Shown here one piece after another: positions 38,508-52,568 of a stretch of DNA of 64,000 nt. How positions within the stretch are numbered: position 1 is the stretch's first letter; every line of letters begins with the position of its first letter. The notes beneath the pieces are model-generated. The model searched no databases and had not been told where the DNA came from. It was given only the letters and a program-made list of their open reading frames with translations. The position numbers and the translations under genes were made by a program. The stretch comes from Streptomyces sp. DSM 15324 (lineage in GTDB: Bacteria > Actinomycetota > Actinomycetes > Streptomycetales > Streptomycetaceae): positions 1,255,139 to 1,319,138 of the forward strand of contig NZ_KQ949023.1 in assembly GCF_001514285.1 (NCBI RefSeq). Reading direction: 5' to 3'.

Positions 38508-39697
38508 CCTCGGCCTCCGAGCAGGGTGGTGAAGGCCCTCTCGTGGGAGCGGCGGGCCCGGACGTCCTTCGCGAAGATCTCCCGGGCGACCCGGGCGAGG
38601 ACGCGGGGCGGTTCCCGCAGGTCCAGCCGGCTCGCCTCCGCGACCTGCTTCGACCAGTCGTCGGGGACGGGGGAGCCGAGGGCGCCGGCGAGCGCGCCCG
38701 CCATGGTGGCGATGGAGTCGCAGTCCCGGCCGTAGTTGACCGCGCCGAGCACCGCGTGGCGGTAGTCGCCGTCGGCCACCAGCACCATGCCGAGGGCGAC
38801 GGGGAGTTCCTCGATCGCGTGCAGACGGGAGGGGCGGCGGGCGCCCAGGGAGGGGGCGCGGTAGTCGGGGCCCACCGTGTCGTACGGGGCCACCGCCTCG
38901 CGCAGCGGGAGCAGCGCCGACTCGAAGTCCCGGTGCCGGGACGCCTCTTCGCAGACCTTCTCGATCGCGGTGCGCGTGCCGTCCTTGGCGAGGGCCAGGC
39001 AGGCGGTGACGACCGAGTCCGGGGTGGCGCCCGGGGCGCAGGCCGCCGCCACGGCCGCCGCGAAGACGCCCGCCGCCTCGCGGCCGTACGAGGACTGGTG
39101 CGCGCCCGCGATGTCCAGGGCCTCGGCGTACGCGCCCGCCGGGTTCGCCGCGTTGACCAGGCCGACCGGGGCCATGTACATCGCCGCCCCGCAGTTGACG
39201 ATGTTGCCGGTGCCGGCCTCGCGGGGGTCCGCGTGGCCGTAGTGGAGCCTGGCCACCAGCCACTTCTCCGCCAGGAAGAGCCGGTGCAGGGGGAGGGTCT
39301 CGGCCTCCAGCTCCGGGATCCAGCGGGGGGTGGTCATCAGGTCCGGGACCAGGTGGTCGGTGATCGCGTAGGCGTCCAGGTGGTCGCGGACCCGGTCGTA
39401 GACCCTGATCAGGGCGTGGGTCATCAAGGTGTCGTCGGTGACGTGCCCGTCGCCCTTGTGGTACGGCGCGATCGGGCGGGCGGTGCGCCAGGCGTCGCCG
39501 TTCCAGGGGCCGACGACGCCGTGGACGCGGCCGCCGTGACGTTCCACGATCCGGTCGGGGGAGTAGCCCTCGACGGGGCCGCCCAGGGCGTCGCCGACCG
39601 CCGCGCCGACGAGCGCCCCGGTGATCCGTTCGTCCAGGTCGGCTTCCGGCAGGGCGCTTTCCGGGTCCCTGGCGGTTTCTGTTTCTTTGGGCGTCAT
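38495..39697 (-). CDS. ADP-ribosylglycohydrolase family protein, paralogue 2
   Basis: 400 residues. ITGALVGAAVGDALGGPVEGYSP, the first metal motif DGHVTDDTLMTHALIRVY and the second NYGRDCDSIATMAGALAGALG are all canonical, so this is expected to be catalytically competent. IVNCGAAMYMAPVGLVNAANP lies between. I chose ATG 39697; the ATG at 39709 forms an ATGA overlap with the upstream gene but follows its AGGAGG with no spacing, which would not work as an SD. Confidence 0.88.
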   Translation of the reverse strand: MTPKETETARDPESALPEADLDERITGALVGAAVGDALGGPVEGYSPDRIVERHGGRVHGVVGPWNGDAWRTARPIAPYHKGDGHVTDDTLMTHALIRVYDRVRDHLDAYAITDHLVPDLMTTPRWIPELEAETLPLHRLFLAEKWLVARLHYGHADPREAGTGNIVNCGAAMYMAPVGLVNAANPAGAYAEALDIAGAHQSSYGREAAGVFAAAVAAACAPGATPDSVVTACLALAKDGTRTAIEKVCEEASRHRDFESALLPLREAVAPYDTVGPDYRAPSLGARRPSRLHAIEELPVALGMVLVADGDYRHAVLGAVNYGRDCDSIATMAGALAGALGSPVPDDWSKQVAEASRLDLREPPRVLARVAREIFAKDVRARRSHERAFTTLLGGRGCSA

Positions 39698-39705
39698 GCC
39701 CCGAA

Positions 39706-41478
39706 TCATCCTCCTGCTGGCGCCGGTTGTACGGCTTCCAGGAGTCCGGCGAGTTCCACCAGGTCGGTGCCCGTGAGGCGGGGGAGCGCGCAGCCGGAGA
39801 GGACACGGCAGGCGTCCCGCCAGGAGGCGGGGATCGCGTCCCTGCCGCCGAGGGCGCCCGCCAGCGCGCCCACGAGGGCGGGGGCGGAGTCGGCGACCCG
39901 GGACAGACAGGCCGCCGCCGGCACCGCTTCGCTGATCCGGCCCTGGGCGGCGCCCACCAGGGCCAGGGCCACCGGGACCGTCTCGGCGGCGGCGATGCCG
40001 TAGCTGTAGACGTGGTCGACGATCTCGTGTTCCAGGAGGGGGATCAGGGCGAAGGCGCTGTCGGCGCCCAGCGCGAGACGCAGGGCGTGGCGGGCGTTGC
40101 GGCCGATCTCGGTGTGCTCGGGGAGTTCGGCGAGGGCCGCGCTCGTGCAGGCCTCGGGGGGTGCGCCGGTCAGGGCGAGGGAGACGGCCGCGGCCATCGC
40201 GCGGGCGCCGTGCACGCCGTCGCCGTCCTGGGTGTAGCGGGCGTCGAACTCGGCCAGTTCGGCGGCGCGTCGGGGGTCGCCGGGGTGGGCGACGGCGAGG
40301 ACGCAGGCGCGCATGCAGGCGGCGTCGTCGAAGTAGTGCGGGTTGTCGTGGCCGGTGGCGGGCGGCCGCAGACCGGCGGCGAGGTTGCCGAGGCCGGCGC
40401 GGACGGAGATGCGGGCGCGCAGCGGGAGGACGGCGGACTCGATCTCGGGGGCGCGGTCGGCCGCGGCGGCGACCTCGCAGGCGAGGGCGTTCCAGGTGAG
40501 GTCGATGGCGGCGCGCATCCGGCGTTCCCGGCTGAGGTCGCCGAGGGCGGTGTCGTCGCCGGCGCGCAGGACCGCCTCCGCGGCGAAGGCGGCCCATTCG
40601 GCGTCGTCGGAGGGGCCGAGGCGGAGGGGTTCGGGGGGCTGGTTGAGGGCGATGGGGACCGGGAGGGTGGTCGTCGCGTTGTGCTCGGCGAAGGTGTCGA
40701 GTTCGCGGGTGAGGCGGCGGGTCCAGTCGGGCATGCGGGCGGCGCGGTGGCGGGCGGCGGGCCAGCCGGCGGCGTCGCCTGCGGCCAGGCCGAGCAGGAG
40801 GCCGTGGACACGGGCCTCGGCTTCGCCGTCGGCCCGCCGTCTCCCACCCGCACGACCCGTGCGGCTCTCGTCGCCGGGTGCGGACGTCGCCGCGGTCTCC
40901 GCGCCGTCGGTCGACGGGTCGGCGGCGTCGGCCGCCGCCCGGGACCCTGTGGGCCCCGGCGGGGCGCCCCCGCCGCCGGCCCCCGCGGCCGCGCCCGGCT
41001 CCGCGACGACCACCCACGGCCCGACCGCCACCGTCTCGGTCGCCGCTGCTGCCGACGCCCCGCTCCCTGCCCTCGCAGTGGTCGCCGTCAGGCCTGCTCC
41101 CGTCCGCGTCGCCGCCCGCGTCCGGCCGGCCGCTCTGCCCGGTGCCGGGGGCAGGCCCGTCCCGGCCGACGCTGATCCTGTCGGCGCCGCCGAGTCCGTC
41201 CGGGGCCTCGCCGCTGTCTCCGTATCCGTATCCGTATCCGTATCCGTATCCGTCTCGGTCTTCGTCGCCTTCTCGGTCTCGGTCCCAGGTCGTGCGGGGG
41301 TCTCGGTCCGGGGCTCGGTCCCGACCCCTGTCTCGGTCCGGGCCTCCGCCCCGGCCCCAGCCCCCTTCCCCGGCCCCGTCCCCGCCCCCGCTGTCCCCGC
41401 GCCCTCCGTCGGTGGTTCGGTGTCGCCCGGGGGCCTTGCGGGTGGGGTGTCTTCGGTCCAGGGGGTCGGTGGGGTCAT
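39706..41478 (-). CDS. ADP-ribosylglycohydrolase family protein, paralogue 3, with long low-complexity N-terminus
   Basis: 590 residues. Roughly residues 1-230 are low complexity (Pro, Thr, Glu, Gly, Ala), including a run of alternating Thr-Asp encoded by a 6-bp microsatellite. The ARH-like domain starts near HGLLLGLAAGDAAGW. Its metal sites are degraded: the first reads GPSDDAEWAAF (TDDT lost its last Thr) and the second reads RVADSAPALVGALAG, where the first Asp of DxDT is replaced. It may be inactive or bind a partner. ATG 41478 has GGAGG 7 nt upstream and overlaps the paralogue 4 stop (ATGA). Confidence 0.78.
   Translation of the reverse strand: MTPPTPWTEDTPPARPPGDTEPPTEGAGTAGAGTGPGKGAGAGAEARTETGVGTEPRTETPARPGTETEKATKTETDTDTDTDTDTETAARPRTDSAAPTGSASAGTGLPPAPGRAAGRTRAATRTGAGLTATTARAGSGASAAAATETVAVGPWVVVAEPGAAAGAGGGGAPPGPTGSRAAADAADPSTDGAETAATSAPGDESRTGRAGGRRRADGEAEARVHGLLLGLAAGDAAGWPAARHRAARMPDWTRRLTRELDTFAEHNATTTLPVPIALNQPPEPLRLGPSDDAEWAAFAAEAVLRAGDDTALGDLSRERRMRAAIDLTWNALACEVAAAADRAPEIESAVLPLRARISVRAGLGNLAAGLRPPATGHDNPHYFDDAACMRACVLAVAHPGDPRRAAELAEFDARYTQDGDGVHGARAMAAAVSLALTGAPPEACTSAALAELPEHTEIGRNARHALRLALGADSAFALIPLLEHEIVDHVYSYGIAAAETVPVALALVGAAQGRISEAVPAAACLSRVADSAPALVGALAGALGGRDAIPASWRDACRVLSGCALPRLTGTDLVELAGLLEAVQPAPAGG
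41221..41250 (+). repeat. Hexanucleotide microsatellite (CGTATC)5 in coding sequence
   Basis: Five perfect tandem copies of CGTATC, followed by a CGTCTC variant, inside paralogue 3. On the coding strand the unit specifies Asp-Thr. Because the unit is 6 bp, copy-number change would alter length but not the reading frame. Confidence 0.9.
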
Positions 41479-42521
41479 GTCGTCGCCTCCGATGCGGTGG
41501 GCTCGTGGATGCGGTGGAGGAGGTCGGTGACCGACTCCGGGGCCACCAGGTCCGCTCCCCATTTGCCGCCGTCGTCCGGGACGAGGAGTTCCGCCACGTC
41601 GAGGATGTGGTGGCCGGCCATGGCGGGCAGGCACGTGCCGCGGGCCGGGCCGATGGCCGCCGCCCAGGTGGTGGGGATCGCCGCGACGCCCCGGGTGGCG
41701 CCGGCGAGGGCGCCGGCCACCGCCGCCGTGGTGTCGGCGTCGCGGCCCATGTTGACGGCCGTCAGCACCGCTTCCGGGAAGTCGCCGTCCGCCGCCGCGT
41801 ACGCGCCGAAGGCGAGGGCGACGGCCTCGGGGGCGAGGTCGGTCCAGGGGTAGCCGCCGATGACGACGGCGGAGCGCACCGCGCGCTCGCCCCGGTGCGC
41901 CACGGCCACCGCGCGGCGCAGGGAGCGGGCCGTCCAGGAGTCCTCGGGGACGACGGCGAGGGCGGCGGCGACCACCGCGGTCGTCGGCGCGCCCGCCATC
42001 GCCGCCGCCACGCCCGCGGCGACCGCCTGGCCGCCGTAGATGCCCTCGCCGTCGTGGCTCACCGAGCCGTCGACGGCGACGAGGCGGGCGGCCTCGGCGG
42101 GGCGGCCCGCCGCGAAGACGCCGAAGGGGGCCGCGCGCATGGCCAGCCCGTCGCTCCAGGCGTGGCGGTGCTGGGCGGAGATCGGGGCGGCCAGGCCCCG
42201 GCGCAGGTTCTCCAGCGTGCCGCGCTCGCTGAAGCCGGCGCCCCGGAAGGGGCCCTCGTCGCGGTCGGCGATCCACGCGTGCCAGGCGCTCTCGACGTGG
42301 GCCTGGGTCAGGGCCGAGCCGTGCCGGGCCAGCAGCAGTCCCGAGAAGATCGTGTACTCGGTGTCGTCCGTGCCGGCCGGCCGGTCGGTGACGTAACCCG
42401 TGATGCGGCCCCAGCGGGCCCGGATCTCGGAGGGCTTCAGGTTCTCGGCCGGCGCCCCGAGGGCGTCTCCGACGGCGAGGCCGAGCAGGGCGCCGCGGGC
42501 TCGTTCACGGATGGCTGGCAT
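41475..42521 (-). CDS. ADP-ribosylglycohydrolase family protein, paralogue 4
   Basis: About 348 residues, a nearly bare ARH domain. IRERARGALLGLAVGDALGAPAENLKPSEIRARWG, PAGTDDTEYTIFSGLLLARHG and NMGRDADTTAAVAGALAGA show both metal motifs intact. I chose ATG 42521, which has GGAGAGG 6 nt upstream; ATG 42584 in the same frame would add 21 residues but has no SD. It is the first gene of the seven-gene minus-strand operon and the most canonical of the four paralogues. Confidence 0.87.
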   Translation of the reverse strand: MPAIRERARGALLGLAVGDALGAPAENLKPSEIRARWGRITGYVTDRPAGTDDTEYTIFSGLLLARHGSALTQAHVESAWHAWIADRDEGPFRGAGFSERGTLENLRRGLAAPISAQHRHAWSDGLAMRAAPFGVFAAGRPAEAARLVAVDGSVSHDGEGIYGGQAVAAGVAAAMAGAPTTAVVAAALAVVPEDSWTARSLRRAVAVAHRGERAVRSAVVIGGYPWTDLAPEAVALAFGAYAAADGDFPEAVLTAVNMGRDADTTAAVAGALAGATRGVAAIPTTWAAAIGPARGTCLPAMAGHHILDVAELLVPDDGGKWGADLVAPESVTDLLHRIHEPTASEATT

Positions 42522-42598
42522 GCAGGGCCTCTCCGCCGCAGGCTCCGCACGGGCGCGGAACCGTTTGCGGATGTGTCCCACCATCGGCGGTTGACCCG

Positions 42599-42604
42599 AG
42601 CCTA
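42599..42604 (-). promoter_or_regulatory. Possible -10 box of the ARH operon
   Basis: TAGGCT on the minus strand, about 78 nt before the chosen start of paralogue 4. No convincing -35 was identified. Confidence 0.4.
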
Positions 42605-42674
42605 GGATCCCCTCATATCACCCGGTCGACATTTGTGCGCGCTCCCGATCGAATGAGCGGTCGCTGGTAAAAGC

Positions 42675-42795
42675 GCAGGTTAGCCGAGCCTCTCCTTGCT
42701 GGCGAAGAGGAATGCGGGGGCGTACTTTGGCGTTGTCAGAAATTAGAATCTGTCCAAAGTTAGCTTTGGCTCACCTTGCTTTGGCTCACCTTGCT
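42675..42795. promoter_or_regulatory. Iron-box-like sites between ARH operon and VIT gene
   Basis: At 42675-42693 the sequence GCAGGTTAGCCGAGCCTCT matches about 13 of 19 positions of the IdeR/DmdR consensus (TTAGGTTAGGCTAACCTAA). At 42759-42779 GTTAGCTTTGGCTCACCTTG is a weaker match and overlaps two perfect copies, 15 bp apart, of GCTTTGGCTCACCTTGCT (42763-42780 and 42778-42795), then decaying copies of GCTCACCT up to 42826. Control by an iron regulator is inferred. Confidence 0.5.
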
Positions 42796-42840
42796 CCGGC
42801 TTCCGCTCACCTCGCTCCGCTCACCTTCCTGGGGGATTTC

Positions 42841-43572
42841 ATGGCCGTCATCGACATCGAGGCACCGCTCCACGAGGCGCACCGCGACAACCACACGCAC
42901 CGGGATGTGAACGGCGGCTGGCTGCGCCCCGCCGTCTTCGGCGCGATGGACGGCCTGGTCTCCAACCTCGCCCTCATGACCGGTGTCGCCGGCGGGGCCG
43001 TCGGTCAGCAGACCGTCGTACTGACCGGGCTGGCCGGGCTCGCCGCCGGCGCCTTCTCCATGGCCGCCGGCGAGTACACCTCCGTCGCCTCGCAGCGCGA
43101 ACTCGTCGAGGCCGAGCTGGACGTCGAGCGCCGGGAGCTGCGCAAGCACCCCCAGGACGAGGAGGCGGAGCTCGCCGCCCTGTACGAGGCCCGGGGCGTT
43201 GACGCCGACCTCGCCCGCCAGGTCGCCGCGCAGCTCTCCCGCGATCCCGAGCAGGCCCTGGAGATCCACGCCCGCGAGGAGCTGGGCATCGACCCCTCGG
43301 ACCTGCCCTCGCCGCTGGTCGCCGCGGTGTCCAGCTTCGGCTCCTTCGCGCTGGGCGCGCTGCTGCCCGTCCTGCCGTATCTGCTCGGTGCGAGCACCCT
43401 GTGGCCGGCCGTCCTGCTGGCGCTCTTCGGACTCTTCGCCTGCGGGGCGGTCGTGGCCCGGGTGACGGCCCGTACCTGGTGGTACAGCGGACTGCGGCAG
43501 CTCGCGCTCGGTGGCGCCGCGGCCGGTGTGACGTACGCCCTGGGCAGTTTGTTCGGAACGGCCGTAGGATAG
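42841..43572 (+). CDS. VIT1/CCC1 family Fe/Mn transporter
   Basis: 243 residues. GGWLRPAVFGAMDGLVSNLALMTGVAGG is the first membrane region and family hallmark; SMAAGEYTSVASQRELVEAELDVERREL follows, with a cytoplasmic metal-binding helical insert to about residue 155, then three more segments. These proteins move Fe2+ or Mn2+ out of the cytosol. ATG 42841 has GGGGGA 5 nt upstream. The leader carries iron-box-like repeats. Divergent from the ARH operon. Confidence 0.88.
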   Translation: MAVIDIEAPLHEAHRDNHTHRDVNGGWLRPAVFGAMDGLVSNLALMTGVAGGAVGQQTVVLTGLAGLAAGAFSMAAGEYTSVASQRELVEAELDVERRELRKHPQDEEAELAALYEARGVDADLARQVAAQLSRDPEQALEIHAREELGIDPSDLPSPLVAAVSSFGSFALGALLPVLPYLLGASTLWPAVLLALFGLFACGAVVARVTARTWWYSGLRQLALGGAAAGVTYALGSLFGTAVG

Positions 43573-43941
43573 TTCGACTGCTACTTATGCGTTGGGCCGC
43601 ATAAGTAGCCGTTACTGACTGGTTTCGCGAGCTTAACCAGCGGGCATGAGCCGTAAGCGCTGTGGGCAATGACGCCTGCGGCGCACTCGCGGGGTGAACG
43701 ACGTCGCTCTCCCCGCCCCCGGTCGACGGACACCGACCTGTCCGGTTCGATCCCCCCACTTTCCAGCCACGCGCACGGTACCCCCGCCGCAGGCCCGTGG
43801 CGTCCGCATGTTGGAACGGAGTATCCGGTTCCCGAGAACCGCTCCATCATGTAACCTGCACGAAATTTTGCGCACACGCAGAGGGCCAACGTCGTCCCTC
43901 GGCACGCAGACATGCCACTTGAGACGACGACGGGAGAGCCG
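43573..43941 (+). promoter_or_regulatory. gltB upstream region with a GlnR-like half box
   Basis: This 369-bp stretch holds the VIT terminator and then no gene I can support. At 43851-43866 it reads GTAAC, six bases, GAAAT, one mismatch from the GlnR pattern gTnAc-n6-GaAAc; the downstream second pair is absent. It lies about 80 bp before the gltB start, in an A/T-richer patch that may also hold the promoter. Confidence 0.4.
43580..43609 (+). terminator. A/T-rich hairpin after VIT gene
   Basis: Perfect 12-bp inverted repeat GCTACTTATGCG (43580-43591) with complement at 43598-43609 and a 6-nt loop, 7 bp after the VIT stop. Unusually A/T-rich for this genome. Probably a terminator. Confidence 0.6.
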
Positions 43942-48529
<4,588 letters not shown>

Positions 48530-48537
<8 letters not shown>

Positions 48538-49990
48538 CCCGAAGGGCTTTCTGAACCACGGCCGCGAGGTCGCCAAGTCCCGTCCCGTCGACGTGCGCCT
48601 CAAGGACTGGAACGAGGTCTACGTCCCCGGCTCCCTGCTGCCGATCATCAGCAAGCAGGCCAGCCGGTGCATGGACTGCGGCATCCCGTTCTGCCACAAC
48701 GGCTGTCCGCTCGGGAACCTCATCCCCGAGTGGAACGACTACGCCTACCGCGAGGACTGGTCGGCCGCGTCGGAGCGCCTGCACGCCACGAACAACTTCC
48801 CCGAGTTCACCGGCCGCCTCTGCCCGGCGCCCTGTGAGTCGGCGTGCGTGCTCGGCATCAACCAGCCGGCCGTGACCATCAAGAACGTCGAGGTCTCGAT
48901 CATCGACAAGGCGTGGGACGCGGGCACCGTCGCCCCGCAGGCCCCCGAGCGCCTGTCCGGCAAGACCGTCGCCGTCATCGGCTCGGGCCCGGCGGGCCTG
49001 GCCGCCGCCCAGCAGCTGACCCGGGCCGGCCACACCGTCGCCGTCTACGAGCGCGCGGACCGCGTCGGAGGCCTCCTCCGCTACGGCATCCCCGAGTTCA
49101 AGATGGAGAAGCGGCACATCAACCGCCGTATCGAGCAGATGCGCGCCGAGGGCACCCGCTTCCGCACCGGCATCGAGATCGGCCGCGACCTCAAGGCGAC
49201 CGACCTGAAGAAGCGGTACGACGCGGTCGTCATCGCCGCCGGCGCCACCACCGCCCGTGACCTCCCGGTCCCCGGCCGTGAGCTCAAGGGCGTCCACCAG
49301 GCGATGGAGTACCTGCCGCTGGCCAACAAGGTCCAGGAGGGCGACTACGTCACCTCCCCGATCACGGCCGAGGGCAAGCACGTCGTCGTCATCGGCGGCG
49401 GCGACACCGGCGCCGACTGCGTGGGCACCGCCCACCGCCAGGGCGCCGCCTCCGTCACCCAGCTGGAGATCATGCCCCGGCCGGGCGAGGACCGGGCGCC
49501 GCACCAGCCCTGGCCGACGTTCCCGATGCTCTACAAGGTCACGTCCGCGCACGAGGAGGGCGGCGAGCGGGTCTACTCCGTCTCCACCACCCACTTCGAG
49601 GGCGACGAGGACGGCAACGTCCAGTGGCTGCACCTGGTCGAGGTCGAGTTCGTCGAGGGTCGGCTCACCCAGAAGCCGGGCACCGAGCGCAAGATCCCCG
49701 CGCAGCTGGTCACCCTCGCCATGGGCTTCACCGGCACCGACCGCGAGAACGGCCTGGTCGAGCAGTTCGGCCTGGAGCTCGACGAGCGCGGCAACGTCGC
49801 CCGCGACGCCGACTTCCAGACCAACGTGCCGGGCGTCTTCGTCGCCGGTGACGCGGGCCGCGGTCAGTCGCTCATCGTGTGGGCGATCGCCGAGGGCCGC
49901 TCCGCCGCCCGCGGCTGCGACCGTTTCCTGACCGGCGCCAGCGACCTGCCGGCCCCGATCCGCCCGACGGACCGCTCCCTGATGGTCTGA
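48530..49990 (+). CDS. gltD: Glutamate synthase (NADPH) small subunit
   Basis: 486 residues. N-terminal 4Fe-4S cysteines in [17 protein letters not shown] (about 47-60) and CPAPCESAC (about 98-106); FAD site [13 protein letters not shown] (about 148); NADPH site [13 protein letters not shown] (about 289); FAD closing motif [21 protein letters not shown]. Supplies electrons to GltB. The start lies inside the gltB end, so the two subunits are translated together. Confidence 0.96.
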
Positions 49991-50084
49991 CGGAACGGCC
50001 CGACGGCCTGACGGTCACCCCACCGGCCCCGGTGCGACACCGGCGCCCACCCACGTGACGTACAACGGCGTACGGAACACAGGC

Positions 50085-50130
50085 CGGCGCCTGCCTCACT
50101 GTCCCCGACCGGACGACCTGGCAGGCGCCG
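50085..50130. terminator. Candidate hairpin after gltD
   Basis: CGGCGCCTGCC (50085-50095) pairs with GGCAGGCGCCG (50120-50130) over a 24-nt loop that itself holds a small GTCC/GGAC stem. It lies between the convergent gltD and ABC ATPase stops. Confidence 0.5.
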
Positions 50131-50144
50131 CCGCATGTCCCCGC

Positions 50145-50960
<816 letters not shown>

Positions 50961-51000
50961 CGCGTCCCCGCCGCCGCGCCCGGAGGACGGCACGGGCGCC

Positions 51001-51627
51001 GCCGCCGTCCACGCGCTGCGCGGGGCGTCCTTCGCCGTCCGGCGCGGCGAACTGGTCGCCCTCAAGGGCCGCTCCGGCTCCGGCAAGACCACCCTGCTGC
51101 ATCTGATCGGCGGCCTCGACTCCCCGCAGCGCGGCCGGATCGTCCTCGACGGCACCGATCTGTCGGAGCTCGGTGAGAGCGGGCTGCTGGAGCTGCGCCG
51201 CGACCGGATCGGCTTCGTCTTCCAGTCCTTCGGGCTCATCCCCATCCTCACCGCCGCCGAGAACGTGGGGGTGCCGCTGCGCCTGCGCCGGGCCGAGCCG
51301 CGCGAACGCGAGGAGCGGGTGGCCCTGCTGCTGGCCCTGGTGGGTCTCGCCGGCCACGCGACACAGCGGCCGGGCGAGCTGTCCGGCGGCCAGCAGCAGC
51401 GGGTCGCCATCGCCCGCGCCCTCGCCAACCGGCCCGCCCTGCTGCTCGCCGACGAGCCGACCGGCCAGCTCGACGCCGCCACCGGCCTCGCGGTGATGGA
51501 ACTGCTGCGGGCCGTGGTGCGCAGCGAGGGCGTCACGGCCCTCGTCGCCACCCACGACCCGCAACTCCTCGGCCTCGCCGACCGGGTGCTGGAGCTCGGC
51601 GACGGCGAGGTCGTCGAGCGCCCCTGA
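51001..51627 (+). pseudogene. ABC transporter ATP-binding protein lacking its N-terminus
   Basis: From AAVHALRGASFAVRRGELVALKGRSGSGKTTLLH the frame encodes Walker A, Q-loop (FVFQSFG), signature LSGGQQQRVAIARAL, Walker B LLLADEPTGQLD and H-loop THD, to a TGA at 51625-51627. No ATG, GTG or TTG exists in frame between 50878 and the codons well past Walker A; the nearest upstream starts (50833, 50857, 50875) lie antisense inside the other ABC gene. The usual first strand is absent. I take it as a remnant of a MacB/LolD-type ATPase; if expressed it would need a fused upstream start. Its stop abuts the rhomboid stop. Confidence 0.6.
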
Positions 51628-52491
51628 TCAGCTGAGCTGCTGGACCTTCGCCCACGCGCACACCAGCAGCAGCACCAGCAGCACCCCGCAGGCCCCCGCC
51701 TGGATCCATGGCCGCCGCCGGTCCCGGGGCGCGTGGGCGAAGGCCAGGGCCACCGCACCGCCCGTCAGCAGACCCCCGAGGTGGGCCTGCCAGGCGGTCA
51801 GGCCCGCCGAGATCACCAGCCACAGCAGCAGGCCCGCCATGAACCGGTTGACCTGGCTCATGTCGGCGCCGAGGCGGCGCGCCAGGACGTAGTAGGCGGC
51901 ACCGACGCCGAAGATCGCGCCGGAGGCGCCGACCGTGACGACCATGGGGGCCATCAGCAGCACCAGCACCGAACCGCCGAGCGCCGACAGCAGATAGAGG
52001 GCGAGGTAGCGGATCCGCCCGAGCTGCGACTCCACCACCCGGCCCAGGTTCCACAGCGACACCATGTTCATCACGATGTGCAGGATCCCGAACGTGCCCT
52101 GGGTGGGCGGCTGGTGCAGGAACGCGCCGGTGAGCAGCCGGTACCACTCGCCGTGCGCGACGCCCCAGGGGACGTAGCCCGGCGGAACGGTGCCGAGCAC
52201 GGCGAACCGGTCGACGACGCCGTCGTCCACCGCCTCGGCGAGGTACGCCAGCACGTTGAGCCCGATCAGCACGTACGTCACCAGCGGCACCGCCGACACC
52301 CGGCCGCCGACGACGGTACGGGCCCGGCGCACCGACCGCGCGCCCTCCCGTACGCAGTCGGGGCACTGGTGGCCCACGGCCGCCTCCCGCATGCAGTCCG
52401 GGCAGATGAACCTCTCGCAGCGGGTGCAGCTGACGCGGGACTCCACCTGGGGATGGCGGTAGCAGGTGGTGATGGTGGACTCGGACTCCAC
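51628..52491 (-). CDS. Rhomboid family intramembrane serine protease with N-terminal zinc finger
   Basis: 287 residues. The cytoplasmic N-terminus holds CYRHP, CTRCERFICPDCMREAAVGHQCPDC, two treble-clef-like Cys pairs as in B-box/rhomboid fusions of actinobacteria. Six membrane segments follow with the catalytic Ser in TVGASGAIFGVGAAY and His in WQAHLGGLLTGGAVAL, and HIVMNMVSLWNLG with the oxyanion Asn. I chose GTG 52491 because GAGGAG lies 7 nt upstream; a TTG 30 nt further up has no SD. Substrates unknown. Divergent from the VWA gene. Confidence 0.9.
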   Translation of the reverse strand: MESESTITTCYRHPQVESRVSCTRCERFICPDCMREAAVGHQCPDCVREGARSVRRARTVVGGRVSAVPLVTYVLIGLNVLAYLAEAVDDGVVDRFAVLGTVPPGYVPWGVAHGEWYRLLTGAFLHQPPTQGTFGILHIVMNMVSLWNLGRVVESQLGRIRYLALYLLSALGGSVLVLLMAPMVVTVGASGAIFGVGAAYYVLARRLGADMSQVNRFMAGLLLWLVISAGLTAWQAHLGGLLTGGAVALAFAHAPRDRRRPWIQAGACGVLLVLLLVCAWAKVQQLS

Positions 52492-52568
52492 GGACCGGCT
52501 CCTCTGGGCGCTTCTCGGCAAGAGCGAACAAAATAGCGAACGCCGCAGGGTGTGGCAGGGTGGGGGCC

